From positions 1-22,321 of the forward strand of contig JBJXEY010000465.1 in assembly GCA_046153355.1 (NCBI GenBank): DNA of 22,321 nucleotides. Direction: 5' to 3'. This document shows, piece after piece, positions 7,109-14,035 of the stretch (within the stretch, counting starts at the first letter, position 1; each line of letters begins with the position of its first letter). Under the pieces are notes generated by a model. The model worked only from the letters and a program-made list of their open reading frames with translations, had not been told where the DNA came from and ran no database searches. The position numbers and the translations under genes were made by a program. The DNA comes from 2-02-FULL-62-17 sp046153355 (GTDB lineage: Bacteria; Pseudomonadota; Gammaproteobacteria; Burkholderiales; SG8-39).

Positions 7109-8773
7109 TCATCCAGGACGATATTTAGTTTCCGGCTTCACGCCCTTTTTACGAAGCTTCTCACTGATACGCCCGTTCTCCAAGTAGTTGCCCTGCACCG
7201 CGCGCAGCGCTGCCTCATCCCATTGCGGCAGCCAATCGCCCAGCGAATAGCCATGCCAGGGCGCCTGGGGATTGAGGGGCGGAAGTTTAAGTTCCTCCCA
7301 AATCTTCTTTGCCCGCTCCATGTATTCCTTTTTCGGCAGCGCCAAGGGAGGCATATCTTCTTTCATGGTGGCATCAATCAACAACGCCGAATCCTCCGCC
7401 TCGCCATGTTCACGGCTCGGGCCATGCCCCAATCCGCGCGGCTCAACAAATTTGATATCGCGAGCGGGATTGGTGCGATAGGAAATCGCCCACATCAGCG
7501 CATCGGCGTTGTCGGGATCGATATCTTCGTTGACCGCAATACACATCTTGCCCGTGTCGCTTTTAAAACTCATCGCGCCATACAGCGCCCGCCACACTTC
7601 GGTGCGCGCCATGCCCTTCTCCACCGTGATCATGATGATGCGGCGAAGGCCGGTCAACGGCTCATGGAACGACACCTTTTTCACGCCGCGCAAGCCAAGC
7701 GCTTCGCGTAAATGCGCAAGGAACAAAGGCTCATAGGCGACGCGTTTAATGAGACTGGATTCGGAAGGTGTCACCTGGCTGATGTAAGAAGCCACGATGG
7801 GGTTGCGCCGATGCGTAATCGCGGTGATCTGCATCGGCATGTTGTATTCCTCCAGCGACACATGGCCATGCGACTCGCCAAACGGCGCCTCGGGTTCGCA
7901 ATATTCGGTGTCGATGAAACCTTCGATGACAATCTCGGACTCCGCCGGCACCATCAAATCGACGCTATACGCTTTCACCACATTGATCGGCGCGCCCGCC
8001 AAGCCGCCCGCAACGGTGAACTCATCCACCCCCACCGGCATCTTCTGCGGCCCGACAAACGCCACCAGCGGCGGACAACCCAGCACAATGGCGCAAGGTA
8101 AGCGTTTAATTCCGAGCTTTTGGCACTTCTGATAATGCACATAGCCCCCCGCGCCGCCAGCACGCGTGGCCATGCGCACCACCAGGCGATCCGGCGCCTT
8201 GAGCGCAGCGCGATACGTGCCCATGTTCTGCACCCCGGTCTCCGGGTCGCGCGTGATCACATTGGTAGCAGTGAGCGTCGGTGCGGAATCAAAACCCGGC
8301 GTGGAAACGGGGATGGGAAACGCATCGATGCCATGCCCTACCCCCTTCAGCGCCTTGCCCTCGATCACCACCTCCTGACAGATCGCGCGTTTGACGAGCT
8401 TTGGTGCAATCGGATTCGCCATCGCGTAATCCCAGCGTTCGCCGATTTTTTCAACCGGCACACCCATGCCTACCGAATAAATTTCCCGGTTCGAGGCAAT
8501 CGCACACACCAGCACCGGGTGCGCGTACTTGCGCCCTCGGCCATCGGTAACGTTGGTAAATAAGAAGGCCTTGCGTTGCGACTCATGCACCCCGCCGACA
8601 AATTGCCAGCGCACCAGGGGATGCAGCTCGGCGTCCTTGTCGATGGGACGATCGATGGTGACGAGGAGCCCGCGTTTCTTGAGCGCTTCGACGTGTTGGT
8701 GAAGATCCGCGTAGCCGCGATTTTTTTTTGAGGCAAGCTGAGCAACGGAAGACAAGTTCTTTTGAGTTGACAA
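7109..8773 (-). CDS. UbiD-family prenylated-FMN decarboxylase
   Basis: 554 aa, slightly longer than E. coli UbiD (about 497). The prFMN/Mn/K-binding segment TNVITRDPETGVQNMGTYR lies at residues 170-188. EAPFGESHGH (295-304) carries the conserved glutamates (Glu295, Glu300). NEDIDPDNADALMWAISYR (415-433) is the usual C-terminal acidic motif. UbiD enzymes reversibly decarboxylate aromatic or alpha,beta-unsaturated acids using prFMN supplied by UbiX, which is not in this window. TTG at 8773 is the best start, because a stop is in frame just upstream, but its ribosome site is weak. An A9 tract lies at codons 16-19. The gene heads an operon with a Bug receptor, pointing to catabolism of an imported carboxylate rather than ubiquinone synthesis. 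Confidence 0.92.
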   Translation of the reverse strand: MSTQKNLSSVAQLASKKNRGYADLHQHVEALKKRGLLVTIDRPIDKDAELHPLVRWQFVGGVHESQRKAFLFTNVTDGRGRKYAHPVLVCAIASNREIYSVGMGVPVEKIGERWDYAMANPIAPKLVKRAICQEVVIEGKALKGVGHGIDAFPIPVSTPGFDSAPTLTATNVITRDPETGVQNMGTYRAALKAPDRLVVRMATRAGGAGGYVHYQKCQKLGIKRLPCAIVLGCPPLVAFVGPQKMPVGVDEFTVAGGLAGAPINVVKAYSVDLMVPAESEIVIEGFIDTEYCEPEAPFGESHGHVSLEEYNMPMQITAITHRRNPIVASYISQVTPSESSLIKRVAYEPLFLAHLREALGLRGVKKVSFHEPLTGLRRIIMITVEKGMARTEVWRALYGAMSFKSDTGKMCIAVNEDIDPDNADALMWAISYRTNPARDIKFVEPRGLGHGPSREHGEAEDSALLIDATMKEDMPPLALPKKEYMERAKKIWEELKLPPLNPQAPWHGYSLGDWLPQWDEAALRAVQGNYLENGRISEKLRKKGVKPETKYRPG

Positions 8774-8861
8774 AATTTTGCTCTAATAATGATGCGTAGT
8801 CGATATTGTGACATGGGGAAAGTTGACAACTCCCGAACACCAACGTTGTGTCCGCTGGACC

Positions 8862-9143
8862 TGGGGCACCGGCAATTTTCTGATAACCAGTGCGACCAAA
8901 AACATCACCGCCGCCGACGCACTGGCGATTTTGAAAACCTTCTTGTGTATCAATACTATTGCGGCTTCGTGGGTGTTTGTTCCCGCCGACGCCGGCACCA
9001 ATCCGAACCTGGCAGCCATGAGTCGTTCTTCAGTAAGTTACAAGGACGAGTTCAATCTTTCATCGATCACGTCGCCCGTTTCCGCCTCTGTCACCGGGAT
9101 TTTGCTGGGCGATGTGAATAATTCCTGGTTGATTCCGACGTAA
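8862..9143 (+). pseudogene. C-terminal remnant of a dockerin-like surface/secreted protein
   Basis: An open plus-strand frame ending at TAA 9141-9143 has protein-like content: NITAADALAILK resembles the calcium-loop helix of dockerin type I repeats (ITAADAL..LK), and the end reads ASVTGILLGDVNNSWLIPT, the kind of LLGDVNxSW ending found in large bacterial surface or extracellular proteins. The middle (FVPADAGTNPNLAAMSRSSV) fits the same C-terminal region. No start codon with a ribosome site and no signal peptide precede it, and the upstream part becomes non-protein-like around 8850, where the UbiD upstream region begins. It is best read as the surviving tail of a large gene truncated by rearrangement. 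Family assignment is from motif memory only. Confidence 0.5.
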
Positions 9144-9255
9144 GTTCGTGCGGCAATATGCCGGAGAGCAAGCACTGGCGCGGCTTTCCGGGCATCAATG
9201 CACAAGCCGAGGGGCCTGCCCTCCTTGATTGAATTGTCGAACCAGGACAACCGAA

Positions 9256-9296
9256 TTTCGTTTATTTCGTTTCGTTTATTTCGTTTATTTCGTTTA
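9256..9296 (+). repeat. 9-bp tandem repeat (TTTCGTTTA)
   Basis: Four perfect copies of TTTCGTTTA (9256-9264, 9270-9278, 9279-9287, 9288-9296) with one 5-base partial copy (TTTCG, 9265-9269) after the first. The tract ends 39 bases before the antitoxin ATG at 9336. It is probably promoter or operator DNA of that gene; copy number changes would alter spacing by 9 bp. Confidence 0.9.
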
Positions 9297-9335
9297 CACT
9301 TATGCACCAGACATCCAAGTTTGAGGAAACCTGCC

Positions 9336-9797
9336 ATGACCACCCTTGTCTCGCCGACATCATTGCCATCGGAGGAAGCTAGCGCGCTCGCGCGCGAATC
9401 GGGCCGCGCGCTATCTGCCGCGCTGGTTAAGCGTGCAGACACACAGAAAATCGACTTGCACGATGAAAAAGGCGCGGTGCACAGCATGCGTGTGCCGACC
9501 TCGGCGCTACGCCTGCTGCTCGATGCACTGACTGAGATCGGGCAAGGCAACGCGGTATCAATCATGCCGATTCACGCGGAACTAACCACGCAAGAAGCTG
9601 CCGATGTCCTAAATGTATCGCGTCCCTTCCTGGTGCAATTACTGGAACGCGGCGAGATGCCGTTTCATAAAACCGGCAAGCACCGCCGGGTGCGCTACCA
9701 GGATGTGATCGCGTACAAGTCGCGCATCGATGCAAAGCGGCGCAATGCCCTTGACAAGTTGGCCGCGCAAGCCCAGCAACTGCGCATGGGGTATTGA
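9336..9797 (+). CDS. HTH (excisionase-type) antitoxin, partner of a lost PIN toxin
   Basis: 153 aa from ATG 9336, chosen because GAGGAAA lies 8 bases upstream. The frame is open back to 9198, but that extension translates the tandem repeat. Residues 83-128 (LTTQEAADVLNVSRPFLVQL onward) form an excisionase-family winged helix-turn-helix ending in YQDVIAYK. The N-terminal part (1-80) contains a small beta/helix region. Proteins of this build are usually encoded just before a PIN-domain ribonuclease toxin and act as antitoxin and autorepressor. Here the stop at 9795-9797 overlaps the TTG of a frame that has only the first PIN strand, so the antitoxin appears to be an orphan. Confidence 0.82.
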   Translation: MTTLVSPTSLPSEEASALARESGRALSAALVKRADTQKIDLHDEKGAVHSMRVPTSALRLLLDALTEIGQGNAVSIMPIHAELTTQEAADVLNVSRPFLVQLLERGEMPFHKTGKHRRVRYQDVIAYKSRIDAKRRNALDKLAAQAQQLRMGY

Positions 9798-9865
9798 CGC
9801 GGGTGAGTTCGCATTTCACCGTGGTCTATGACGCCTGCGATATTTATCTGACGCCGCTTTGCGAG
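9794..9865 (+). pseudogene. N-terminal remnant of a PIN-domain toxin
   Basis: The frame opening at TTG 9794 (or GTG 9803) begins SSHFTVVYDACDIYLTPL. This closely matches the first strand of antitoxin-linked PIN toxins, typically FTVVYDACVLYPAPLRDLL, and includes the first catalytic Asp (YDAC). After about 24 codons the resemblance stops and none of the later PIN acidic motifs occur. The frame then runs in register into the next HTH gene, giving a 158-codon hybrid ORF. A deletion or replacement has removed more than 80% of the toxin. I infer loss of nuclease function. Confidence 0.6.
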
Positions 9866-9958
9866 TGTAAGATGGCTCTCTTATCGATGCGCCGCAGATC
9901 AAGCATTGACGCGGCTTTCCATGTGATTGCCCAGGAAGAACAGCGACGGAAAATTGAT

Positions 9959-10270
9959 ATGAAAAGTCCTTTGACGGCAGAAAATTTGTTTTCCGAAATG
10001 AAACGCATGCCCACGAAGGAGCGAGTAAATATTTTTTCGCCCGTGACGAACAATGCCTTTCGTGACAATGATTACGCTCATGATCAGGTGTTCGGTCACT
10101 TGCGAAGCGAACCGTTTTCCGCCGCAGATGCAGCCCAATACCTTGAAGTTTCCGTTCCCACATTGCGGCGTCTGGTCCAGTCCGGAAAACTAGTCCCGAG
10201 CCACGTCGTCGGGCGAAACCAGATGTTTTCCACACAGACCCTGCGAGCGTTCAAGCGAACGCGGGGCTGA
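9959..10270 (+). CDS. second HTH (excisionase-type) DNA-binding protein, likely antitoxin
   Basis: 103 aa from ATG 9959, with GGA about 8 bases upstream. Residues 1-30 form a helical segment (LTAENLFSEMKRMPTKERVN). Residues 52-98 form a winged HTH, PFSAADAAQYLEVSVPTLRR followed by LVQSGKLVPSHVVGRNQMF, of the MerR/excisionase superfamily. It could also be read as a fusion starting in the PIN remnant at 9794, but the ribosome site and domain boundary favour 9959. It lies 41 bases before the zeta-type kinase and is probably its regulator or antitoxin, or a leftover from another pair. The last four codons and the stop lie within a 23-bp repeat that recurs at the end of the small gene at 10839. 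Confidence 0.72.
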   Translation: MKSPLTAENLFSEMKRMPTKERVNIFSPVTNNAFRDNDYAHDQVFGHLRSEPFSAADAAQYLEVSVPTLRRLVQSGKLVPSHVVGRNQMFSTQTLRAFKRTRG

Positions 10271-10273
10271 ATG
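10251..10273 (+). repeat. 23-bp direct repeat, left copy
   Basis: This segment matches 11146-11168 at 21 of 23 positions (differences at repeat positions 7 and 17). It covers the last codons (KRTRG) and stop of the HTH gene. Similarity stops abruptly on both sides. The two copies bracket the zeta kinase gene and its small companion. Confidence 0.9.
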
Positions 10274-10311
10274 AGCGTTCGTTCCCGAAGGCACGAAGTC
10301 GAGGTGGCGGC

Positions 10312-10839
10312 TTGAGCGAAAACCGCCAGCGCCGCGTGCTGATCATCGCGGGGCCGAATGGCGCGGGGAAAACAACCTTTGCCAGAACGTTCCTGCCACA
10401 GGAAGCGGACTGTCCGGTGTTCGTGAATGCCGATCTGATAGCGGCGGGACTATCGCCGTTTGCCCCAGGAGCGGTAGCGGTCAGGGCTGGACGCCTGATG
10501 CTGGAAGAAATCGCGCGGCATGCGAGTCGGCGCGAGAGTTTTGCTTTCGAAACCACGTTGTCTGGCCAAGGATATGTCCGGCATATCGCCGCTTGGCGAC
10601 TGGCTGGCTACCGGGTGAAGCTGGTTTATTTGTCGCTGCCGAATGTCGAGTTGGCCATATCGCGGGTCGCCGCCCGAGTCGCGCAAGGCGGACATGATGT
10701 TCCGGTTGCCGTGATACGGCGACGTTTCATGAGTGGGCTGCATCAGTTTAACGCCAATTACAAGTCCATCGTTGATACTTGGACGCTGTACGATAATAGT
10801 GGTCGAGACCCCTTGCTACTTGCCGATGGAGAAATGTGA
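10312..10839 (+). CDS. zeta-toxin-like P-loop kinase
   Basis: 175 aa. Walker A GPNGAGKTT is at residues 14-22, followed by VNADLIAAGLSP (38-49; Asp41 in the position of the zeta catalytic Asp), FAFETTLSG (77-85), LVYLSLPNVELAISRVAARV (104-123) and IRRRF (135-139). This order is that of zeta-toxin/AAA_33 ATPases. True zeta toxins phosphorylate UDP-N-acetylglucosamine; chromosomal relatives of this shorter type are less studied, so activity is inferred. The start is TTG 10312 with GAGGTGG 4 bases before it. Its TGA overlaps the ATG of the next gene (TGATG), so the two are coupled. The C-terminus is slightly short for the family but no key motif is missing. Confidence 0.82.
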   Translation: MSENRQRRVLIIAGPNGAGKTTFARTFLPQEADCPVFVNADLIAAGLSPFAPGAVAVRAGRLMLEEIARHASRRESFAFETTLSGQGYVRHIAAWRLAGYRVKLVYLSLPNVELAISRVAARVAQGGHDVPVAVIRRRFMSGLHQFNANYKSIVDTWTLYDNSGRDPLLLADGEM

Positions 10840-11165
10840 TGAAGGCCGTTCCAACACGCGCTTCTAAATCTCCTGTTTTACCGAACGACCCGGACATGCG
10901 CGGAGCGCTCGCGGCTTTGCGCCGCGCCGCCGCGCAGGCGCGCGAACTGTCCGAGCGCACCGGCACGCCGTTCTACGTCATGGAAAACGGGCGGATCGTC
11001 GATCTAAATGCAGGTGCCTTGCGACCCAGCCGCGGCAAGTCAACCTTGCAAACGGAACATGACGTCGGGGTATTGCACGCTAGCGAACCGCTCACCACTG
11101 GCGAAACACCAGAAGCAATCAACTCCGTACGGAAGAAACGCCACATCAAGCAAACGCGGGGTTGA
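10839..11165 (+). CDS. small companion of the zeta-like kinase, candidate antitoxin
   Basis: 108 aa from ATG 10839, overlapping the kinase stop by one base (TGATG); a GTG at 10836 would add one residue. The central part MRGALAALRRAAAQARELSE (about 20-40) is a strongly amphipathic helix, followed by a short beta unit TGTPFYVMENGRIVDLN. Small proteins with this helix plus GRIVDL strand are commonly found next to zeta-like kinases. The final third is basic and low-complexity (SVRKKRHIKQTRG) and ends in the 23-bp repeat shared with the upstream HTH gene, so the native C-terminus may have been replaced by recombination. An antitoxin role is inferred from size and coupling. Confidence 0.68.
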   Translation: MKAVPTRASKSPVLPNDPDMRGALAALRRAAAQARELSERTGTPFYVMENGRIVDLNAGALRPSRGKSTLQTEHDVGVLHASEPLTTGETPEAINSVRKKRHIKQTRG

Positions 11166-11168
11166 ATG
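11146..11168 (+). repeat. 23-bp direct repeat, right copy
   Basis: Second copy of the repeat at 10251-10273 (21/23 identical). It encodes the last residues (KQTRG) and stop of the small companion gene. The distance from left-copy start to right-copy start is 895 bp. Confidence 0.9.
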
Positions 11169-11240
11169 CGGCGTACCGGCTGATTCCGGCATAATGTTTT
11201 TCAAGACAAGTACCCCTTCCAAACCAAACGAGGCGGCAAT

Positions 11241-12467
11241 ATGAACGACCCACGAATTCAGGCAGGTTTCGATGTCGGCGGCGTGCGCTTGGAGCGCCCT
11301 TTCAAGATCCGCCGCCTGGGGCATTTCGGCGTCAATGTGCTGGATATGCCCAAAGCGTTGCATTTCTATCGGGATCTGTTGGGTTTTTCCATTTCCGACC
11401 CGATCAAGCTCAATCGCGATGAGCACACTTCGGTCGAGAAAGTCGGCGAGGCCATTGGTTATTTCATGCACCATGGCACCGATCATCATTCTTTCGTTCT
11501 GTTTCCCGATCGCGCCATCCGAGCGCGGCCGAATCGCGCTGGCACACCCGAGGATGTCACCATCAATCAGATCACCTGGCAGGTGGGTAGCTTGCGCGAG
11601 GTGGTCGATGGTTTCCAATGGTTGAGTTCCAACCAGCAAAAGATTTATCGCAGCGGCCGCGACAACCCCGGCTCCAATTGGCACACCTATCCGGTGGGCC
11701 CCAATCATCACATCAACGAGCTGTACTACGGCATTGAGCAGATTGGCTGGGATGGACTGTCCAAACCCAAGGGCGCCCATCTGCGCGGCTATGATCGCGC
11801 GCCGGATCTGCCGCATATATCCGAGGCACAAGAGGTAAAAAATGCTCTGGATGCCGGTATCGATATTTATTCCGGGTATCGCGATTTCAATCTGGGCGAG
11901 GCGAAATACGACGTGGGCGGGGTATTGTTGCGCCGCCCCTTCAAGATCGAGCGCATCGGCCCGGTGCGACTTTTCTACGACAACCTGGATCGCGAATTGT
12001 CGTTTTACCGCGACACGCTCGGTTTGACTATCACTGAGGAAATTCAATGGAACGGCCATCGCTGCGTGTTCCTGCGCGCCAATACCGAGCACCATTCCAT
12101 GTCGCTGTATCCGCGTGCTTTGCGCCGCGAACTGGGTTTATCCGAGCACACCACCTTGATGGCGTTTGGTTTGCAGTTGGGCAGCTACCGCCAGCTAACC
12201 GATGCCGTAGCGTTCCTGCGTAATGAAGGCGTGACCGTTAAGACGCTGCCCGCGGAACTATTTCCCGGCATCAGTCAGTCGGCCCTGGCGATCGATGCCG
12301 AAGGCCACGCCATGCACTTGTACCACCACATGGAGCAGATCGGCTGGGATGGCAAGCCTCGCCCGGCATCGCAGCGCCCGCATATCGACAACGACCACTG
12401 GCCAGAGTTGCTCGAAGCGCAAATCGATACCTACTGCGGTGAAACTTTCCTTGGACCAATCGGTTAA
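11241..12467 (+). CDS. tandem VOC-domain protein (extradiol dioxygenase-like)
   Basis: 408 aa made of two similar halves: each starts VGGVxLxRPFKIxRxG (12-27 and 225-240), continues FYRDxLGxxI, and ends (I/M)EQIGWDG (165-172 and 364-371). The first half has a complete candidate metal triad: His28 (RLGHFGV), His82/His83 (DHHSF) and Glu160 (HHINELYYG). In the second half the matching positions are Pro241 and His359, so two of three ligands are lost. This is the reverse of classical type I extradiol enzymes, whose C-terminal domain is active. Start is ATG with AGGCGG upstream. The gene ends 32 bases before the ABC ATPase, so co-transcription with the importer is likely. Reaction unknown. Confidence 0.83.
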   Translation: MNDPRIQAGFDVGGVRLERPFKIRRLGHFGVNVLDMPKALHFYRDLLGFSISDPIKLNRDEHTSVEKVGEAIGYFMHHGTDHHSFVLFPDRAIRARPNRAGTPEDVTINQITWQVGSLREVVDGFQWLSSNQQKIYRSGRDNPGSNWHTYPVGPNHHINELYYGIEQIGWDGLSKPKGAHLRGYDRAPDLPHISEAQEVKNALDAGIDIYSGYRDFNLGEAKYDVGGVLLRRPFKIERIGPVRLFYDNLDRELSFYRDTLGLTITEEIQWNGHRCVFLRANTEHHSMSLYPRALRRELGLSEHTTLMAFGLQLGSYRQLTDAVAFLRNEGVTVKTLPAELFPGISQSALAIDAEGHAMHLYHHMEQIGWDGKPRPASQRPHIDNDHWPELLEAQIDTYCGETFLGPIG

Positions 12468-12499
12468 TTCGACCACCAATTAAACGGTCAACGCGGAAT

Positions 12500-14035
12500 A
12501 TGACCCCCGCTCGTCTGGAACTTTCCGGTATTTGTAAAAGATACCCAGGCGTTTTTGCTAATCAAAACGTTTCCTTGCGCGTGCAGCCTGGCTCAATCCA
12601 CGCCGTTTTAGGCGAAAACGGCGCCGGCAAATCCACCTTGATGAAAATCATTTACGGTGCGGTAGCGCCGGATGCTGGCAGCGTGTCGGTCAATGGCAAC
12701 ATTGCACATATTCGTAATCCACGCGAGGCGCGTGCTCTGGGCATCAGCATGGTGTTCCAGCATTTCAGCCTATTTGACACCCTTACCGTGGCCGAGAACG
12801 TATGGCTTGGCCAAGACAAAAGCATGAGCCTGGAAGAGGTGACGCGCAGCATCATAGAAAAGGCCACCCTATACGGCCTGGATATCGAACCTACGCGACC
12901 GGTCCACAGTTTGAGCGTGGGCGAGATGCAGCGCGTGGAGATCATTCGCGCGCTATTGAATCAGCCACAGCTTCTCATTTTGGATGAACCGACCTCGGTG
13001 CTCACGCCGCAAGCCGTGGAAAAACTGTTTGCGGTGTTGCGCAAGCTGGCCACGGAGGGTTGCAGCATTCTGTATATCAGCCACAAGCTGGATGAAATTC
13101 GCGCGCTGTGCGATGCCTGCATGGTGATGCGCGCTGGCGAAGTCACTGGTGAGTGCGATCCGAAAAAAGAATCCAATGCGTCGTTGTCGCAGATGATGAT
13201 TGGCGCCGCGCCGGCATCATTGCTACGCCGGGATTCATCCGCCGGCACGCCGGTGTTGAACGTTCGGAGACTGCATCTTCCCAGTCAAGATCCTTTCGGC
13301 GTGAATATCAACGGCGCCTCGATGCAGGTCAACGCCGGCGAAGTGGTGGGTATCGCTGGCGTCTCGGGTAACGGGCAACGTGAATTACTTTATGCCTTGT
13401 CCGGCGAAGACCCGCGTGCGCCTTTAGGGTCAATCACCCTTTTCGATGTGGATATCGCGCGCCTCGATCCGGAACGCCGCCGCAGGCTTGGCCTGCATTT
13501 TGTGCCCGAGGAGCGGCTTGGCCGTGGTGCCGTGCCCTCGATGAGCCTGGCGCAAAATCTATTGCTGACACGCACCGATGCAGTGGCACGATCCGCCTGG
13601 GCCTGCGGCTGGCTGCGCCTTGGGCAGCTCCACGCGCAAGCGCGCGACATCATCGACCGTTTCAACGTCAAGACGAACGGCCCCGATGCTGCGGCACGTT
13701 CGCTCTCGGGGGGCAATCTGCAAAAATTCATTGTTGGCCGGGAAATCGAAGCAAACCCCAAGCTTCTTATGGTGTCGCAGCCCACCTGGGGCGTGGATGT
13801 GGGCGCGGCAGCGCAAATTCGCGGCGAGATTCTCGCTTTGCGCGATGCCGGCTGCGCGGTGCTGGTATTCAGCGATGAGCTGGAGGAGTTGTTCGAGATC
13901 TGCGACCGGCTGCACGTGATCGCGCGTGGTCGCCTGTCACCATCCCTGCCGGTGCACGAGGCCAACGTGCGGACTTTGGGTGAATGGATGAGCGGTCTGT
14001 GGCCGCAATCGGAGGCTGATCGTGTTGCGGCTTGA
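12500..14035 (+). CDS. BMP-type ABC importer, ATP-binding protein (two ABC domains)
   Basis: 511 aa with two fused nucleotide-binding domains, as in sugar and nucleoside importers (RbsA/NupO type). Domain 1 has Walker A GENGAGKST (38-46), signature LSVGEMQR (about 137-144) and Walker B LLILDEPTSVLTP (about 156-168). Domain 2 has the family's non-canonical GVSGNGQRE in place of Walker A, signature LSGGNLQK and LLMVSQPTWGVDVGA. The degenerate second Walker A is normal here. It energises the two permeases encoded downstream, with which it overlaps by 14 bases. The start has only a weak GCGGA site, which may mean it relies on coupling with the VOC gene. Confidence 0.93.
   Translation: MTPARLELSGICKRYPGVFANQNVSLRVQPGSIHAVLGENGAGKSTLMKIIYGAVAPDAGSVSVNGNIAHIRNPREARALGISMVFQHFSLFDTLTVAENVWLGQDKSMSLEEVTRSIIEKATLYGLDIEPTRPVHSLSVGEMQRVEIIRALLNQPQLLILDEPTSVLTPQAVEKLFAVLRKLATEGCSILYISHKLDEIRALCDACMVMRAGEVTGECDPKKESNASLSQMMIGAAPASLLRRDSSAGTPVLNVRRLHLPSQDPFGVNINGASMQVNAGEVVGIAGVSGNGQRELLYALSGEDPRAPLGSITLFDVDIARLDPERRRRLGLHFVPEERLGRGAVPSMSLAQNLLLTRTDAVARSAWACGWLRLGQLHAQARDIIDRFNVKTNGPDAAARSLSGGNLQKFIVGREIEANPKLLMVSQPTWGVDVGAAAQIRGEILALRDAGCAVLVFSDELEELFEICDRLHVIARGRLSPSLPVHEANVRTLGEWMSGLWPQSEADRVAA

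Larger units (their letters stand above)
8774..9335. other. 562-base gap without an intact gene
   Basis: Between the divergent UbiD gene and the HTH antitoxin there is no complete gene. The stretch holds a C-terminal remnant of a surface protein (about 8862-9143), a 9-bp tandem repeat tract (9256-9296) and the antitoxin ribosome site (GAGGAAA, 9322-9328). Everything else, including the presumed UbiD promoter next to 8774, shows no motif I can defend. Confidence 0.6.

Noticed and set aside
8970..9020. Dispersed intergenic repeat of the TTCCCGCCGACGCCGG type
   Set aside because: It resembles common bacterial repeat elements but fits the reading frame of the surface-protein remnant, and no second copy is visible in the window.
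11162..11195. TTGAAT and CATAAT as a promoter for the tandem VOC gene
   Set aside because: The spacing is 22 bases, too long for a sigma-70 promoter, and no better -35 was found.
11040..12095. 351-codon minus-strand frame opposite the tandem VOC gene
   Set aside because: It is antisense to a gene with clear duplicated VOC motifs and has no ribosome site or known motif; high-G+C codon bias produces such shadows.
12464..12483. TTAATT...AATTAA inverted repeat between the VOC gene and the ABC ATPase
   Set aside because: A weak A/T-only stem without a T run; not a convincing terminator, and the operon spacing argues for read-through.
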